DNA of 57,190 nucleotides from Candidatus Allofournierella excrementigallinarum (GTDB lineage Bacteria; Bacillota; Clostridia; Oscillospirales; Ruminococcaceae), in NCBI GenBank assembly GCA_019119025.1, contig DWXV01000029.1, positions 1 through 57,190 of the forward strand, given 5' to 3'. Shown here in pieces: positions 32,843 to 40,625 of this stretch (position 1 is its first letter; each line of letters opens with the position of its first letter). The translations under genes and the position numbers were made by a program. The notes below the pieces were generated by a model, which searched no databases, had not been told where the DNA came from, and worked only from the letters and a program-made list of their open reading frames with translations.

Positions 32843-33433
32843 ATGTTACAGAACAGTCCGTCTGAAACAAGTGCGTATATGGCACGGCGAGGACGTTTTG
32901 TGTATCACCTTTTCCTCTGCCTCGGCTTCTGGAGTATGGCCAGGGGAAAAATCGATGGAACACTGTTAGTCGCAATAGTTGCAATTTTCTTCATTTCCAA
33001 GAAGAGCGACAAAGTGGCGGTCGGTATAATGGGTGGTACCAACATAGTTGGGAGTATTCTGTTAGCGGTGGCTCCCTTCCCAACCCCGCTGTTTCAAGTA
33101 TTCTTGATTCTTTTAAAAGCAGCTCTTGAGGTTGGTATATTATCGAAATTGGTTGAAGCTCTGGTACCAAACACGGACAGACAGGCTAAGTTCTGGAGTG
33201 CTTTGTGGGTTGCCTGGAGCATTTGTAACCTATATATTGCATGGATACAATGCAGTTTTCTGTTGAAAGAAAACTCTGTTCCTTCATTTGCGGAAATGTC
33301 GCAATTCGATTACTGTGTTTTCGCAATTCACTTCATAATATCTATGTTCGGTGCACCTATATTCCTATATAATCGCTATGCGTTATGGCGCTATTTGCAA
33401 TCATGTGATTTGACTGTAGAAGAAGAAAAATGA
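32843..33433 (+). CDS. Multi-pass membrane protein, possible Rhs immunity protein
   Basis: 196 residues with about five hydrophobic segments. AT-rich codon use differs from the surrounding transfer genes. GAGGTG precedes ATG. It follows an Rhs fragment and overlaps the next gene by 4 nt, the usual place of immunity genes, but no family is recognised. Confidence 0.6.
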   Translation: MLQNSPSETSAYMARRGRFVYHLFLCLGFWSMARGKIDGTLLVAIVAIFFISKKSDKVAVGIMGGTNIVGSILLAVAPFPTPLFQVFLILLKAALEVGILSKLVEALVPNTDRQAKFWSALWVAWSICNLYIAWIQCSFLLKENSVPSFAEMSQFDYCVFAIHFIISMFGAPIFLYNRYALWRYLQSCDLTVEEEK

Positions 33434-34026
33434 TTCCTGACAAATCGTTTACAAACCATGAGAAGCTTGTTTTTTACCCGAAGTTTTTCAGACGGTTTTT
33501 TGGCTTACTTCCGGCGGCATCTATACTGATTGGCTATGGCTTTTTCGCTGAGTTCATGATGGCAAGAGGCGGTGATTATTACGTTGGCGCAAAGAGGGGG
33601 CACGGATATGTAATTGCTGTGCTTTTCGCGGCGTTGTCTGTATACTTCTTGATATTCCTCTTGAACCAAAAACTTACGATCGATCAAACAGCTGTTTGCA
33701 TTGAGCCGATTTTTGGAGAAATCCCTTCCTTGGCCAAACCGCCCGAACGGTATGAATGGGAAAAAATCGCGCTGATCAAGCAGAATCGCCGATTTTTCCG
33801 AGGCTATGATTTTTACACAGCCGCAGGCGAACACTATGGCACGATCTCGTACAACAGCTGGCGGCACTCAAAGAAATTGCAGTCGCTCATCACCGAGCAT
33901 GTACTTGCACATGGGGGACGATTTGAAGTGGAGCCGCCTCGCCCGCATGTGCCTCTCACAAATCGCTTGTCAGCGGCCATCCCAAAAATTCTGGATGCCA
34001 TAAAAGCCCAGTTTATGCCCCGCTGA
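33430..34026 (+). CDS. Two-helix membrane protein with C-terminal PH-like domain, paralog A
   Basis: 198 residues. Two membrane helices at about 25-45 and 65-90, then a cytosolic beta-rich part (RYEWEKIALIKQNRRFFRGYDFYTAAGEHYGTISYNSW-type pattern) resembling bacterial PH/YcxB-like domains. The last 65 residues are nearly identical to those of the gene at 34822. Probably an immunity or orphan immunity protein of the Rhs locus; that role is inferred from position. Confidence 0.6.
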   Translation: MIPDKSFTNHEKLVFYPKFFRRFFGLLPAASILIGYGFFAEFMMARGGDYYVGAKRGHGYVIAVLFAALSVYFLIFLLNQKLTIDQTAVCIEPIFGEIPSLAKPPERYEWEKIALIKQNRRFFRGYDFYTAAGEHYGTISYNSWRHSKKLQSLITEHVLAHGGRFEVEPPRPHVPLTNRLSAAIPKILDAIKAQFMPR

Positions 34027-34142
34027 CGGACTTCATATCCCCCATGTAGGCGGGTTCCTTATGTTGCTTCTTCTTCGGGAGCAGCTTCCAGCCCCATGAT
34101 GTTGGCTGGTGGAATATTTGGCGTCAAAGGAGGAAAACATTC

Positions 34143-34595
34143 GTGGGATCAAGATATACAAGAGCGGAATTGCACATGCTAAAATCATTGTTATCAAGCG
34201 AATTTAAATCGCCGCAAGAGTGTACATATCCTTTGAAAGTCCGAAATCCAAACGCACGAGCCCTAATCAAGAAGGTATTCACACAAGATCGTGAAACTCT
34301 GGTCAATCAATTGCCTAAGGACAATCGTGAATGCATGAAGCAAATTGCCCAAGATGTCATGCATAGGCAAAAGGGTATTCTTGTGTGTTATCTTTGCCTG
34401 GCAGGGTCTTCGCTGTTGGGATGTATGGCGCTTATTTTCAAACAAAATAGCATCCAAGGCTTTTTCGCTTTCTCTTTCATAGCTGCGTTTATTGTCATGA
34501 ATATTTTAAAAAGATCCATTGAGAACAAACTCCGCTACTACCTTTGTCTTCATCTTCTCATGAGTTGTGAGAATACTGAGGACAAAGAGCGATAA
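34143..34595 (+). CDS. Small membrane protein in the Rhs-associated block
   Basis: 150 residues, GTG start after AAAGGAGG. The N-terminal half is soluble and basic; two membrane helices follow (ILVCYLCLAGSSLLGCMALIF and IQGFFAFSFIAAFIVMNIL). No family recognised. AT-rich like its neighbours. A hairpin at 34608-34648 follows. Confidence 0.55.
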   Translation: MGSRYTRAELHMLKSLLSSEFKSPQECTYPLKVRNPNARALIKKVFTQDRETLVNQLPKDNRECMKQIAQDVMHRQKGILVCYLCLAGSSLLGCMALIFKQNSIQGFFAFSFIAAFIVMNILKRSIENKLRYYLCLHLLMSCENTEDKER

Positions 34596-34607
34596 TAAGA
34601 TTTGTCA

Positions 34608-34648
34608 GAACGGTGTGCAATGTATCCTACACACCGCTCTGAATTTTT
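34608..34648 (+). terminator. Terminator-like hairpin
   Basis: CGGTGTG / CACACCG with a 12-nt loop and a downstream AATTTTT. From 34649 to 34821 I see no gene. Confidence 0.5.
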
Positions 34649-34821
34649 CGAAAGCCAAACGCTATGTTTCATGAGAGCATAGTTGTTGGGTGGTGTTCTG
34701 ACTCGTTATAGCGAGGTGCTTAATGAATTCGAAAAATATATTTGTACATATTTGAATTTGATGCTTCGTGAGTACAAGCAACGACTGAGCACTCTCGATG
34801 AGAGATACAGGGAGGCATTCC

Positions 34822-35418
34822 ATGCATTTAGGAAATTCGTCTGCGGATGATGCTGTGCTTGTTTTTTACCCGAAGTTTTTCAGACGGTTTTTTGGCTTAC
34901 TTCCGGCGGCATCTATATTGATCGGCATTGGCTTTTTGGCAGAATTCATGATGGTAAGAAGCGGTGATTATTACGGCAGCGCAAAGAGGGGGGGCGGATA
35001 TGCAATTGCCGCAGCTTTCGCTTTGTGGGCGATTTATGTCATGATATGTCTAATGAACCAAAGACTCACGATCGATCAAACAGCCGTTTGCATTGAGCCT
35101 GTTTTCAGAGAAATCTTTTCCGATGCCGAACTGCCCAAACGATATGAATGGGGAAAAATCGCGCTGATCAAACAGACCGGACGATCTTTCCGAGGCTATG
35201 ATCTTTACACAGCCGCAGGCGAACGCTATGGCACGATCTCGTACAACAGCTGGCGGCACTCGAAGAAATTGCAGTCGCTCATCATAGAGCATGTACTTGC
35301 ACATGGGGGGCGATTTGAAGTGGAGCCGCCTCGCCCGCATGTGCCTCTCACTAATCGCTTGTCAGCGGCCATCCCAAAAATTCTGGATGCCATAAAAGCC
35401 CAGTTTATGCCCCGCTGA
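34822..35418 (+). CDS. Two-helix membrane protein with C-terminal PH-like domain, paralog B
   Basis: 198 residues, ATG 34822 after GGGAGG. It shares an opening FYPKFFRRFFGLLPAASILIG and a nearly identical C-terminal third with paralog A, while the middle differs more. Downstream flanks are also alike. Tandem copies with patchy identity are typical of repeated immunity genes behind Rhs loci. Confidence 0.6.
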   Translation: MHLGNSSADDAVLVFYPKFFRRFFGLLPAASILIGIGFLAEFMMVRSGDYYGSAKRGGGYAIAAAFALWAIYVMICLMNQRLTIDQTAVCIEPVFREIFSDAELPKRYEWGKIALIKQTGRSFRGYDLYTAAGERYGTISYNSWRHSKKLQSLIIEHVLAHGGRFEVEPPRPHVPLTNRLSAAIPKILDAIKAQFMPR

Positions 35419-35451
35419 CGGACTTCATATCCCCCATGTAGGCTGATTGAC

Positions 35452-35490
35452 AACCCACCCCGCTGCCTACAGGCAGCGGGGTGGGTTCCT
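35452..35490 (+). terminator. Strong intrinsic terminator
   Basis: AACCCACCCCGCTGCC / GGCAGCGGGGTGGGTT, a perfect 16-bp stem with 4-nt loop, then CCTTAT. The flank of paralog A at 34050 lacks this hairpin but shares the surrounding sequence (CATGTAGGC and GGGTTCCTTATGT). Confidence 0.7.
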
Positions 35491-35506
35491 TATGTGTCAT
35501 TGGCAA

Positions 35507-35530
35507 GGAAGACAAAAAGGTCAACAAAGC
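35507..35530 (+). repeat. 24-bp Rhs direct repeat, copy 2, and end of the element-like DNA
   Basis: Identical to 32333-32356. The context here, TTGGCAAGGAAGAC, encodes GKEDKKVNKA, the intact Rhs core sequence. Right after it GC content jumps and chromosome-like genes begin. From 35531 to 35630 no gene is seen. Confidence 0.8.
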
Positions 35531-35630
35531 CCGGCCGCCCGCCTGCGACATGCTCTAAGCAAGAAAAATAACCGTGAAGAGAATAAAAAAGGTGATGCGG
35601 GCAAACCTCTTCATGTGCGGTGCAGAGAGA

Positions 35631-35678
35631 TCAAAAAGCCGGGGCGCAGCGAACATCGGACCGCTGCGCCCCGGCTTT
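35631..35678 (-). terminator. Intrinsic terminator of the DUF2871 unit
   Basis: GCCGGGGCGCAGCG / CGCTGCGCCCCGGC, 14 bp, with the U-run on the minus strand (A5 at 35633-35637) and TTTT on the plus side. Confidence 0.85.
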
Positions 35679-35690
35679 TGTCATCCTTTT

Positions 35691-36107
35691 TCAGCTGCGA
35701 TCCGCCACAGCGCGCCGCAGCTGCAGCAGAACCAGCACCAGGCTCACGCCCAGCAGGATGTGGCCGATGCCCGCCACGCCGGAGATGGCCGCGCTGGCGC
35801 CGGCGGAGAGGGGGGCGCCCAGCACCTGCAGCACGCCCCGCACCAGGAACATCACCGCGGTGAGGTTGAGCCCGGCATGATAGACCGCCAGCACCCGCCC
35901 GGTCTTGGGCCCGGTGAAAGCGAAGTTCTTTTCCAGCAAAAGCAGCAGCAGGAAAAATACCATGCCCAGCATAAAGTAGTGGGTGTGCACCACCGAGAGG
36001 GCTGTCCTGCCGGCAAAGCCGCTGAACTTGGTGAACTCCCGGTAGAATACGCCGCCGGCCATGGCCAGCAGGGAATAGACAAGGGCCGCGTTCATGTAAC
36101 GTTTCAT
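35691..36107 (-). CDS. DUF2871 family membrane protein
   Basis: 138 residues with four membrane helices. The opening MKRYMNAALVYSLLAMAGGVFYREFT and a conserved VHTHYFMLGM fit DUF2871. The His residues in the second helix suggest metal or haem contact, but no function is established. It is last in a minus-strand unit behind a 47-residue membrane protein and a TetR regulator. Confidence 0.8.
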   Translation of the reverse strand: MKRYMNAALVYSLLAMAGGVFYREFTKFSGFAGRTALSVVHTHYFMLGMVFFLLLLLLEKNFAFTGPKTGRVLAVYHAGLNLTAVMFLVRGVLQVLGAPLSAGASAAISGVAGIGHILLGVSLVLVLLQLRRAVADRS

Positions 36108-36120
36108 TTTGCTTCCTCCT

Positions 36121-36264
36121 TTATTTGACTTCCTTCTTCATGGCAAACCAGCCGATAAGCACCGTCCACACACAGGCGCAGGTCTTGGGGATCATCAGCA
36201 TGCCGATGGCGATAACGGAGATCAGATAGACCGCGTCAAACAGAGTCTCAACGATCGCTTGCAT
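36121..36264 (-). CDS. 47-residue small membrane protein
   Basis: ATG 36264 lies after AAGGAG. A single strongly hydrophobic core (AVYLISVIAIGMLMIP, then VWTVLIGWFAM) and a KKEVK tail suggest one or two membrane passes. It is 13 nt upstream of the DUF2871 gene and likely its partner. Family not recognised. Confidence 0.6.
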   Translation of the reverse strand: MQAIVETLFDAVYLISVIAIGMLMIPKTCACVWTVLIGWFAMKKEVK

Positions 36265-36350
36265 AATGAATTCTCCTTTTTCCTGTATTCCCGACCACGG
36301 CGGCGGCTCAGCGCCGCGCCGCAGGTTTCGGCCAAACAATTCCCCGCCCG

Positions 36351-36920
36351 TCAGCGGGGATCGCTGTAGAGGGTGCGACGCACCAGCTCCAGCACGGCGG
36401 CGGGGTCGTAGTCCTGCCGCAGCAGGGCGGAGAGCATCAGCGAGAACAGCACGTCCGCGAATCTTTCGGCGGTGAATGCCTCGTTGAAGGCGCCGGGGCG
36501 GACGCCCGGGTCCCGCTGCAGCACTGCCAGCAGCCCCTGGCGGATGTGCTGCCAGGTGCGCTCCATCCGCCGCCTGCCGTCGGCCTTGCCCTCCCGAAGA
36601 AAGCCCAGGGAGTGGAGGGTGAAAAAACCGGGATACTGCTTGCAGCCGTATTCCATCCGGCCGTACATCCAGGCCACGCAGGCCAGGGTGTTTTCAAACA
36701 CGGCCTCGTCCTCCGGCCGGTGGAAGATCTCGCACCACACGCTCTCCACCGCCGCGCCCACCAGCGCCGCCTTGGAATCGAAGTAGTTGTAGATGGAGCC
36801 CACCGACACGCCGCAGGCGGTCGCCACCGAGCGGATGCTCACCGCGTCCCATCCCTTCTGGCGGATGAGCTCCCGGCTGGCGCGCAGGATCTCCTCTTTG
36901 GATGTCACCACTGTATTCAA
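36351..36920 (-). CDS. TetR family repressor
   Basis: 189 residues. The N-terminal helix-turn-helix reads EEILRASRELIRQKGWDAVSIRSVA, then CGVSVGSIYNYF. The C-terminal ligand domain is unassigned. TTG 36920 after GGAGGTG is preferred; an upstream ATG at 36951 would lie inside the promoter. It heads the unit containing the small membrane protein and DUF2871, which it probably controls together with itself. Confidence 0.82.
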   Translation of the reverse strand: MNTVVTSKEEILRASRELIRQKGWDAVSIRSVATACGVSVGSIYNYFDSKAALVGAAVESVWCEIFHRPEDEAVFENTLACVAWMYGRMEYGCKQYPGFFTLHSLGFLREGKADGRRRMERTWQHIRQGLLAVLQRDPGVRPGAFNEAFTAERFADVLFSLMLSALLRQDYDPAAVLELVRRTLYSDPR

Positions 36921-36935
36921 CGGCTCACCTCCAAT

Positions 36936-36977
36936 ATGAACAATGTTCATTATAGGCGGGGAACCGCCCCCTGTCAA
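36936..36977 (-). promoter_or_regulatory. Perfect-consensus promoter with TetR-type operator
   Basis: Minus strand TTGACA (36972-36977), 17-bp spacer, TATAAT (36949-36954). Directly downstream, ATGAAC-AAT-GTTCAT (36936-36950) is an inverted repeat over the expected +1, the usual place for autorepression. From 36978 to 37150 nothing else is seen. Confidence 0.8.
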
Positions 36978-37160
36978 GAAGGAAATATACGGAGGCAGAA
37001 AAGCGGGGCGGCAGAGGGGCGCTGGCTTTTTGGCCGCGTGTTTCCCTGCGCGCGGCTTCGCCGCCTGCGCCGCGCACTCCATCGCAGCGCAAAAACTTCG
37101 GGCCGAAAAACCGGTCATTGGCGGACTTTTCTTAAGGACCTTCCCTGAAAGCGCATGAAC

Positions 37161-37190
37161 AAGGCCGCCCGGTGAGCGGACGGCCTTTTG
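37161..37190. terminator. Terminator-like hairpin
   Basis: AAGGCCGCCCG / CGGACGGCCTT with one mismatch, 5-nt loop, TTTT on the plus side and a short T-run on the minus side. It lies just after the minus-strand UROD-like gene. Confidence 0.6.
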
Positions 37191-37209
37191 ACCTTTTCCG
37201 GGAAGGGCC

Positions 37210-38451
37210 TCAGGGCTTCCAATACGCGGCGATGCACTCCCGGGCGATCTGCACATAGCGGCGGCCGCGCTCAAAGTCGCCGAAGATGGTGCCCACCTCG
37301 CGCTGGGCCATCTCGAACAGGCAGCCGCTGGCCGCCTCGCACACGCCCTTGAAATAGGCCCGCAGGGCTTCTTCATCCAGAGGGCCGCGGTTGGTGACAT
37401 ACTCCGCCCGGGGCTTGCTGTAGTACACCACGTTGGTGCCCCGCAGATATTCGCCCACCTGTTTTTCGTTGTTGAAAGGGGAGACAGACAGCTTGCGCAG
37501 GTTCTTCCATTTGGAGAGGTAGCCCGGCCAGATGGCGTCCACCCGCTCGCAGCAGCCGTAACTCAGCAGGCCGAAGCGCTTTGCCAGCCGGTCCTGGTAG
37601 GGGAAGACGAACTCGCCGAACAGGTCGGGGGAGACCGCGGTGGTCTCCTGCGACTCCAGAAAGCCCCAGCACTGGGTGGTTTTGGTCACGTTTCCGGCGG
37701 GCAGCTCGGAGTTGAAGGCAAAGCTCTCCTGGTTGACGGGGCTGATGCCGCTGGTGGGCAGCAGCAGGCCCTCCTTCTCCAGAAAATCGTAGTACCGCTC
37801 GTACACGGTGGCGGCCATGTCCATCGCTTCGTGCAGCTCGTCCGGGTGATCGTACATGGACAGGTAATAGTTCTCCATGCCCATCAGGTGGACCAAGGGG
37901 TTCGTCATCATGCCGGTCAGGCTGGGCATCACCCTGCGCACCGGCAGGATGTCGCCGAAGGCCTCGGCCGCGGCTTCTTCCAGCTGCGCGGTGGCCTGGC
38001 GGTCCACCCCGAAGCCGCCGCCCCGCAGAAGGCCCATGCCCTCGGCCAGATCGTCGATGACGGGGTCGATGTGAAAGCCCATGGCGCCGGCGCCTTCCGC
38101 CCTGGTGATGCGGGGCCGGGCGCCGAAGGGGCGCACCCAGGTCTTCCAGCGGATGTCAAAGGTGGGGGAGATGGGGGTGTCGTCGTCGAACAGCTCCCGG
38201 CCGACCATCGTGCGCAGCAGCATCTCCTCCAGCTCCCGCGCCCGGGCGCCCTCGCACCGCATCCGGGGCCAGACGACCTCGCCGGGGAAGTTGGAGAACA
38301 GAAGCCGCACCGTGGGGCTTTCCCGCCGGCCGCTGGCCAGGGCGTCCCACTGCTTCAGGATCTCATCGTTCCGGGGGCTGTTGGCAAACGCGAGCTGCCT
38401 TTGGGCCAGTTGACGCAGGATCTGACGGTCCTGCCCGCTGATGTGTTCCAT
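37210..38451 (-). CDS. UROD-fold methyltransferase-like protein 1
   Basis: 413 residues, uroporphyrinogen-decarboxylase superfamily by overall pattern (C-terminal LSYGCCERVDAIWPG and KWKNLRKLSVSPFNN). It lacks the HxC...C zinc motif of MtaA-type enzymes; YGCCE occupies the comparable place. True haem-pathway HemE is excluded by length and missing N-terminal motifs. With a nearby corrinoid system, methyl transfer from an unknown methylated compound is a fair inference. Confidence 0.75.
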   Translation of the reverse strand: MEHISGQDRQILRQLAQRQLAFANSPRNDEILKQWDALASGRRESPTVRLLFSNFPGEVVWPRMRCEGARARELEEMLLRTMVGRELFDDDTPISPTFDIRWKTWVRPFGARPRITRAEGAGAMGFHIDPVIDDLAEGMGLLRGGGFGVDRQATAQLEEAAAEAFGDILPVRRVMPSLTGMMTNPLVHLMGMENYYLSMYDHPDELHEAMDMAATVYERYYDFLEKEGLLLPTSGISPVNQESFAFNSELPAGNVTKTTQCWGFLESQETTAVSPDLFGEFVFPYQDRLAKRFGLLSYGCCERVDAIWPGYLSKWKNLRKLSVSPFNNEKQVGEYLRGTNVVYYSKPRAEYVTNRGPLDEEALRAYFKGVCEAASGCLFEMAQREVGTIFGDFERGRRYVQIARECIAAYWKP

Positions 38452-38514
38452 GGCGGATCCTCCTTGCTGCCTTGTTGTGTTCGGCCCGCTGTGCGCGAAG
38501 GCCGCTTTTTTGCT

Positions 38515-38520
38515 ATTATA
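38515..38520 (-). promoter_or_regulatory. Candidate -10 box of the UROD-like gene 1
   Basis: Minus-strand TATAAT 63 bp upstream of the ATG, with no recognisable -35 (CTCCGT at 17 bp). A missing -35 fits activation by the adjacent AraC-type regulator. Confidence 0.35.
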
Positions 38521-38535
38521 GCAACCCGCCCCCGC

Positions 38536-39435
38536 TCACGGAGCCGCCGGCCCCCCGCTGCTTTGGGCCTTTCGGTACTGGGTGGGGGTCATGCCGGTAT
38601 GGGCCTTGAAAAAATTTGAGAAGTAGCAGACGTTCTTGAAGTCGAAGAGGCTGGCCACCTCCCGCACGGGCAGGTCGGTGGCGCGCAGCACTTTTTTCGC
38701 CTCCCGCAGTTTCATGCGGCGGAAGTCCGCCATGGGGCTTATGCCGTATTCCTCCCGATAGAGCTTTTTGGCGTAGGTCACCGAGAGGCGGCAGGCCTGC
38801 GCCAGCTGTGCAAGGCTCAGGGAGGAGTGGGTGTGGGCCAGCAGGCAGGCGCGCATCTCCTCCGCCGGGCCCGCCGGCTCCCGGTGGGGCAGGATGGCCT
38901 CCCGCTCCGCCGAAAGCGCGCCGCAGGACCCGCTGCGGAACAAAAGCAGCATCAGTTCCTCCAGCCGGTTTTTGATAAGCTGCTCACAGCCGAAGGCGGC
39001 GGAAGGCTTCCGGCGCAGGATGCGCCCGTCCGCCGGGCGGGGCGTCACCTCAAAGCTGCGGTGGGTCTCCTCCACGATGCGCTCCATCAGCTGCCGGCAT
39101 TCGTCGGAGGCGGCCATCAGCAGCCCGTCGAACTTTTCCATCAGGGGCGAAGCGCATCGGAAGGAGAACACCCACAGCTCTGCCGGGCGCCTGCCGTTGC
39201 CGTAGAGCACGTGGAACTTGCCCGGGCGGAAAAAGGTGATCTGCCCCTGCTTGAGCTCGTAGAAATCGTTCTTCGTGTAGACATAGGCGCTGCCCAGCGC
39301 CGCGTACTGGAACTCCCAAAAGTCGTGGCTCTCGCCTTCAAAGGCGTACTGCCGGTCGATCTCCAGCCGGGACGCGTTCACCACCCGGTCGATGCGGATG
39401 ACGTCCCGCAGAAGGATATGGCGGTAATCCTCCAT
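38536..39435 (-). CDS. AraC family regulator with cupin-like sensor domain
   Basis: 299 residues. The N-terminal part (HDFWEFQYAALGSAYVYT, LKQGQITFFRPGKFH) is an AraC-type cupin ligand domain. The C-terminal 100 residues carry two helix-turn-helix motifs (LSLAQLAQACRLSVTYAKKLYRE, then VREVASLFDFKNVCYFSNFFKAHTG). It lies between two UROD-like genes, transcribed with one and divergent from the other, and probably activates both. Confidence 0.88.
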   Translation of the reverse strand: MEDYRHILLRDVIRIDRVVNASRLEIDRQYAFEGESHDFWEFQYAALGSAYVYTKNDFYELKQGQITFFRPGKFHVLYGNGRRPAELWVFSFRCASPLMEKFDGLLMAASDECRQLMERIVEETHRSFEVTPRPADGRILRRKPSAAFGCEQLIKNRLEELMLLLFRSGSCGALSAEREAILPHREPAGPAEEMRACLLAHTHSSLSLAQLAQACRLSVTYAKKLYREEYGISPMADFRRMKLREAKKVLRATDLPVREVASLFDFKNVCYFSNFFKAHTGMTPTQYRKAQSSGGPAAP

Positions 39436-39474
39436 GATGTCTGTGTCCTTTTTTATAAATTTTTATGTCCTTAT

Positions 39475-39507
39475 TTGTATTGTAACTCCCGGCGGCGGCA
39501 AATACAA
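39475..39507. promoter_or_regulatory. Candidate operator in the divergent AraC/UROD intergenic region
   Basis: TTGTATT (39475-39481) and AATACAA (39501-39507) form an inverted repeat in an AT-rich island between divergent genes. Suitable for an AraC-type or other dimer; binding is inferred. Confidence 0.35.
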
Positions 39508-39554
39508 TAAGAGCAGAGCACGGGGGGCGGCCCCGGAAGAAAGGAGCAGTCACG

Positions 39555-40586
39555 ATGACCCATCGGGAAAATTTTCTGGCGGCCATGCGCCGCCAGCCCT
39601 GCGAGCGGGTGCCTTTTCAGTTTTCCTTCTGCGATTCGCTGAAGGCACAGCTGCTGCGCCGCTGCGGCACCGGCGACGTGGTGCAGGCCTTTGACATGCC
39701 GCTGCAGTATGTGGAGCTGCCGCCGCCGGCGGTGATGCCGGACTACACCGCCTACCACAAAAACGCCGCCGAGCTGAGCTTCATCGACGAATGGGGCGTG
39801 GGGCACAAGCGGGGCAGCGTGGCCCACTTCACCCATTTTTACTCCCCCATGGCCCAGTTCACCACCCCCGAGGAGGTGGAGGCCTACCCCTTCCCCGACG
39901 TGCTGAACGAGGCGCGGTGGGAGGACGTGGCCCGGCAGGTGGAGAAGGCCCACGGCGAGGGCCGGGCCGCCGCCTACTTTGCGGTGCAGGTGTTCGAGCC
40001 GGCCTGGTACCTGCGGGGGCTGGAGAACATGCTGATGGACTTTTTGACCGACGAGGAGATGGCCGCCGCCTGCATGGGCAAGATGTGCCGCATCCAGTGC
40101 GAGATCGCCCGGCGGGCGGCCCGCTGCGGGGTGGACATGGTGGTGTTCGGCGACGACGTGGGCAGCCAGCGGTCGCTGATGATGAGCCGGGAGGTCTGGC
40201 GGCGCTGGGTCAAGCCCGCCACCGCCGCCACCATCGCCGCCGCGAAGGAGGAAAACCCGGACGTCATCGCGATGTACCACTCCGACGGGGTCATCGACGA
40301 GATCATCCCCGAGCTCATCGAGATCGGGGTGGAGGTGCTCAACCCGGTGCAGCCGGAGTGCATGGACCCGGTGAAGGTGAAGGAGCTGTATGGGGACCGG
40401 CTGTCCTTCCTGGGCACGGTGGGCACCCAGACGGTGATGCCCTTCGGCACGCCCGGCGAGGTGCGGGAGACGGTGGGCCGGGGCGGCGGGCTGACCATCG
40501 CCCCCACCCACATGCTGGAGCCGGAAGTGCCCTGGGAGAACATCGAGGCCTTCCTCTCGGCGGTGAAGGAGTTCGGCGTCTATTGA
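39555..40586 (+). CDS. UROD-fold methyltransferase-like protein 2
   Basis: 343 residues. The start MTHRENFLAAMRRQPCERVPF and the central FGDDVGSQRSLMMS, then IAMYHSDGVI, VEVLNPVQPECMD and LSFLGTVGTQTVMPFGTP, are typical of UROD-like methyltransferases. His in MYHSDG and Cys in PECMD may bind metal, differing from HxC...C of the third paralog. Substrate unknown. Its own terminator is shared with the convergent PP-loop gene. Confidence 0.82.
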   Translation: MTHRENFLAAMRRQPCERVPFQFSFCDSLKAQLLRRCGTGDVVQAFDMPLQYVELPPPAVMPDYTAYHKNAAELSFIDEWGVGHKRGSVAHFTHFYSPMAQFTTPEEVEAYPFPDVLNEARWEDVARQVEKAHGEGRAAAYFAVQVFEPAWYLRGLENMLMDFLTDEEMAAACMGKMCRIQCEIARRAARCGVDMVVFGDDVGSQRSLMMSREVWRRWVKPATAATIAAAKEENPDVIAMYHSDGVIDEIIPELIEIGVEVLNPVQPECMDPVKVKELYGDRLSFLGTVGTQTVMPFGTPGEVRETVGRGGGLTIAPTHMLEPEVPWENIEAFLSAVKEFGVY

Positions 40587-40590
40587 ACGC

Positions 40591-40625
40591 AAAAAAGGGC
40601 ATCCCCGCCGGGGATGCCCTTTTCA
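40591..40625. terminator. Bidirectional terminator between convergent genes
   Basis: AAAAGGGCATCCCC / GGGGATGCCCTTTT with a 3-nt loop; U-runs in both directions. Confidence 0.88.

Noticed and set aside
37210..38451. Haem-pathway uroporphyrinogen decarboxylase (HemE)
   Set aside because: Length, missing HemE N-terminal motifs and the corrinoid context favour the methyltransferase-like branch of the fold.
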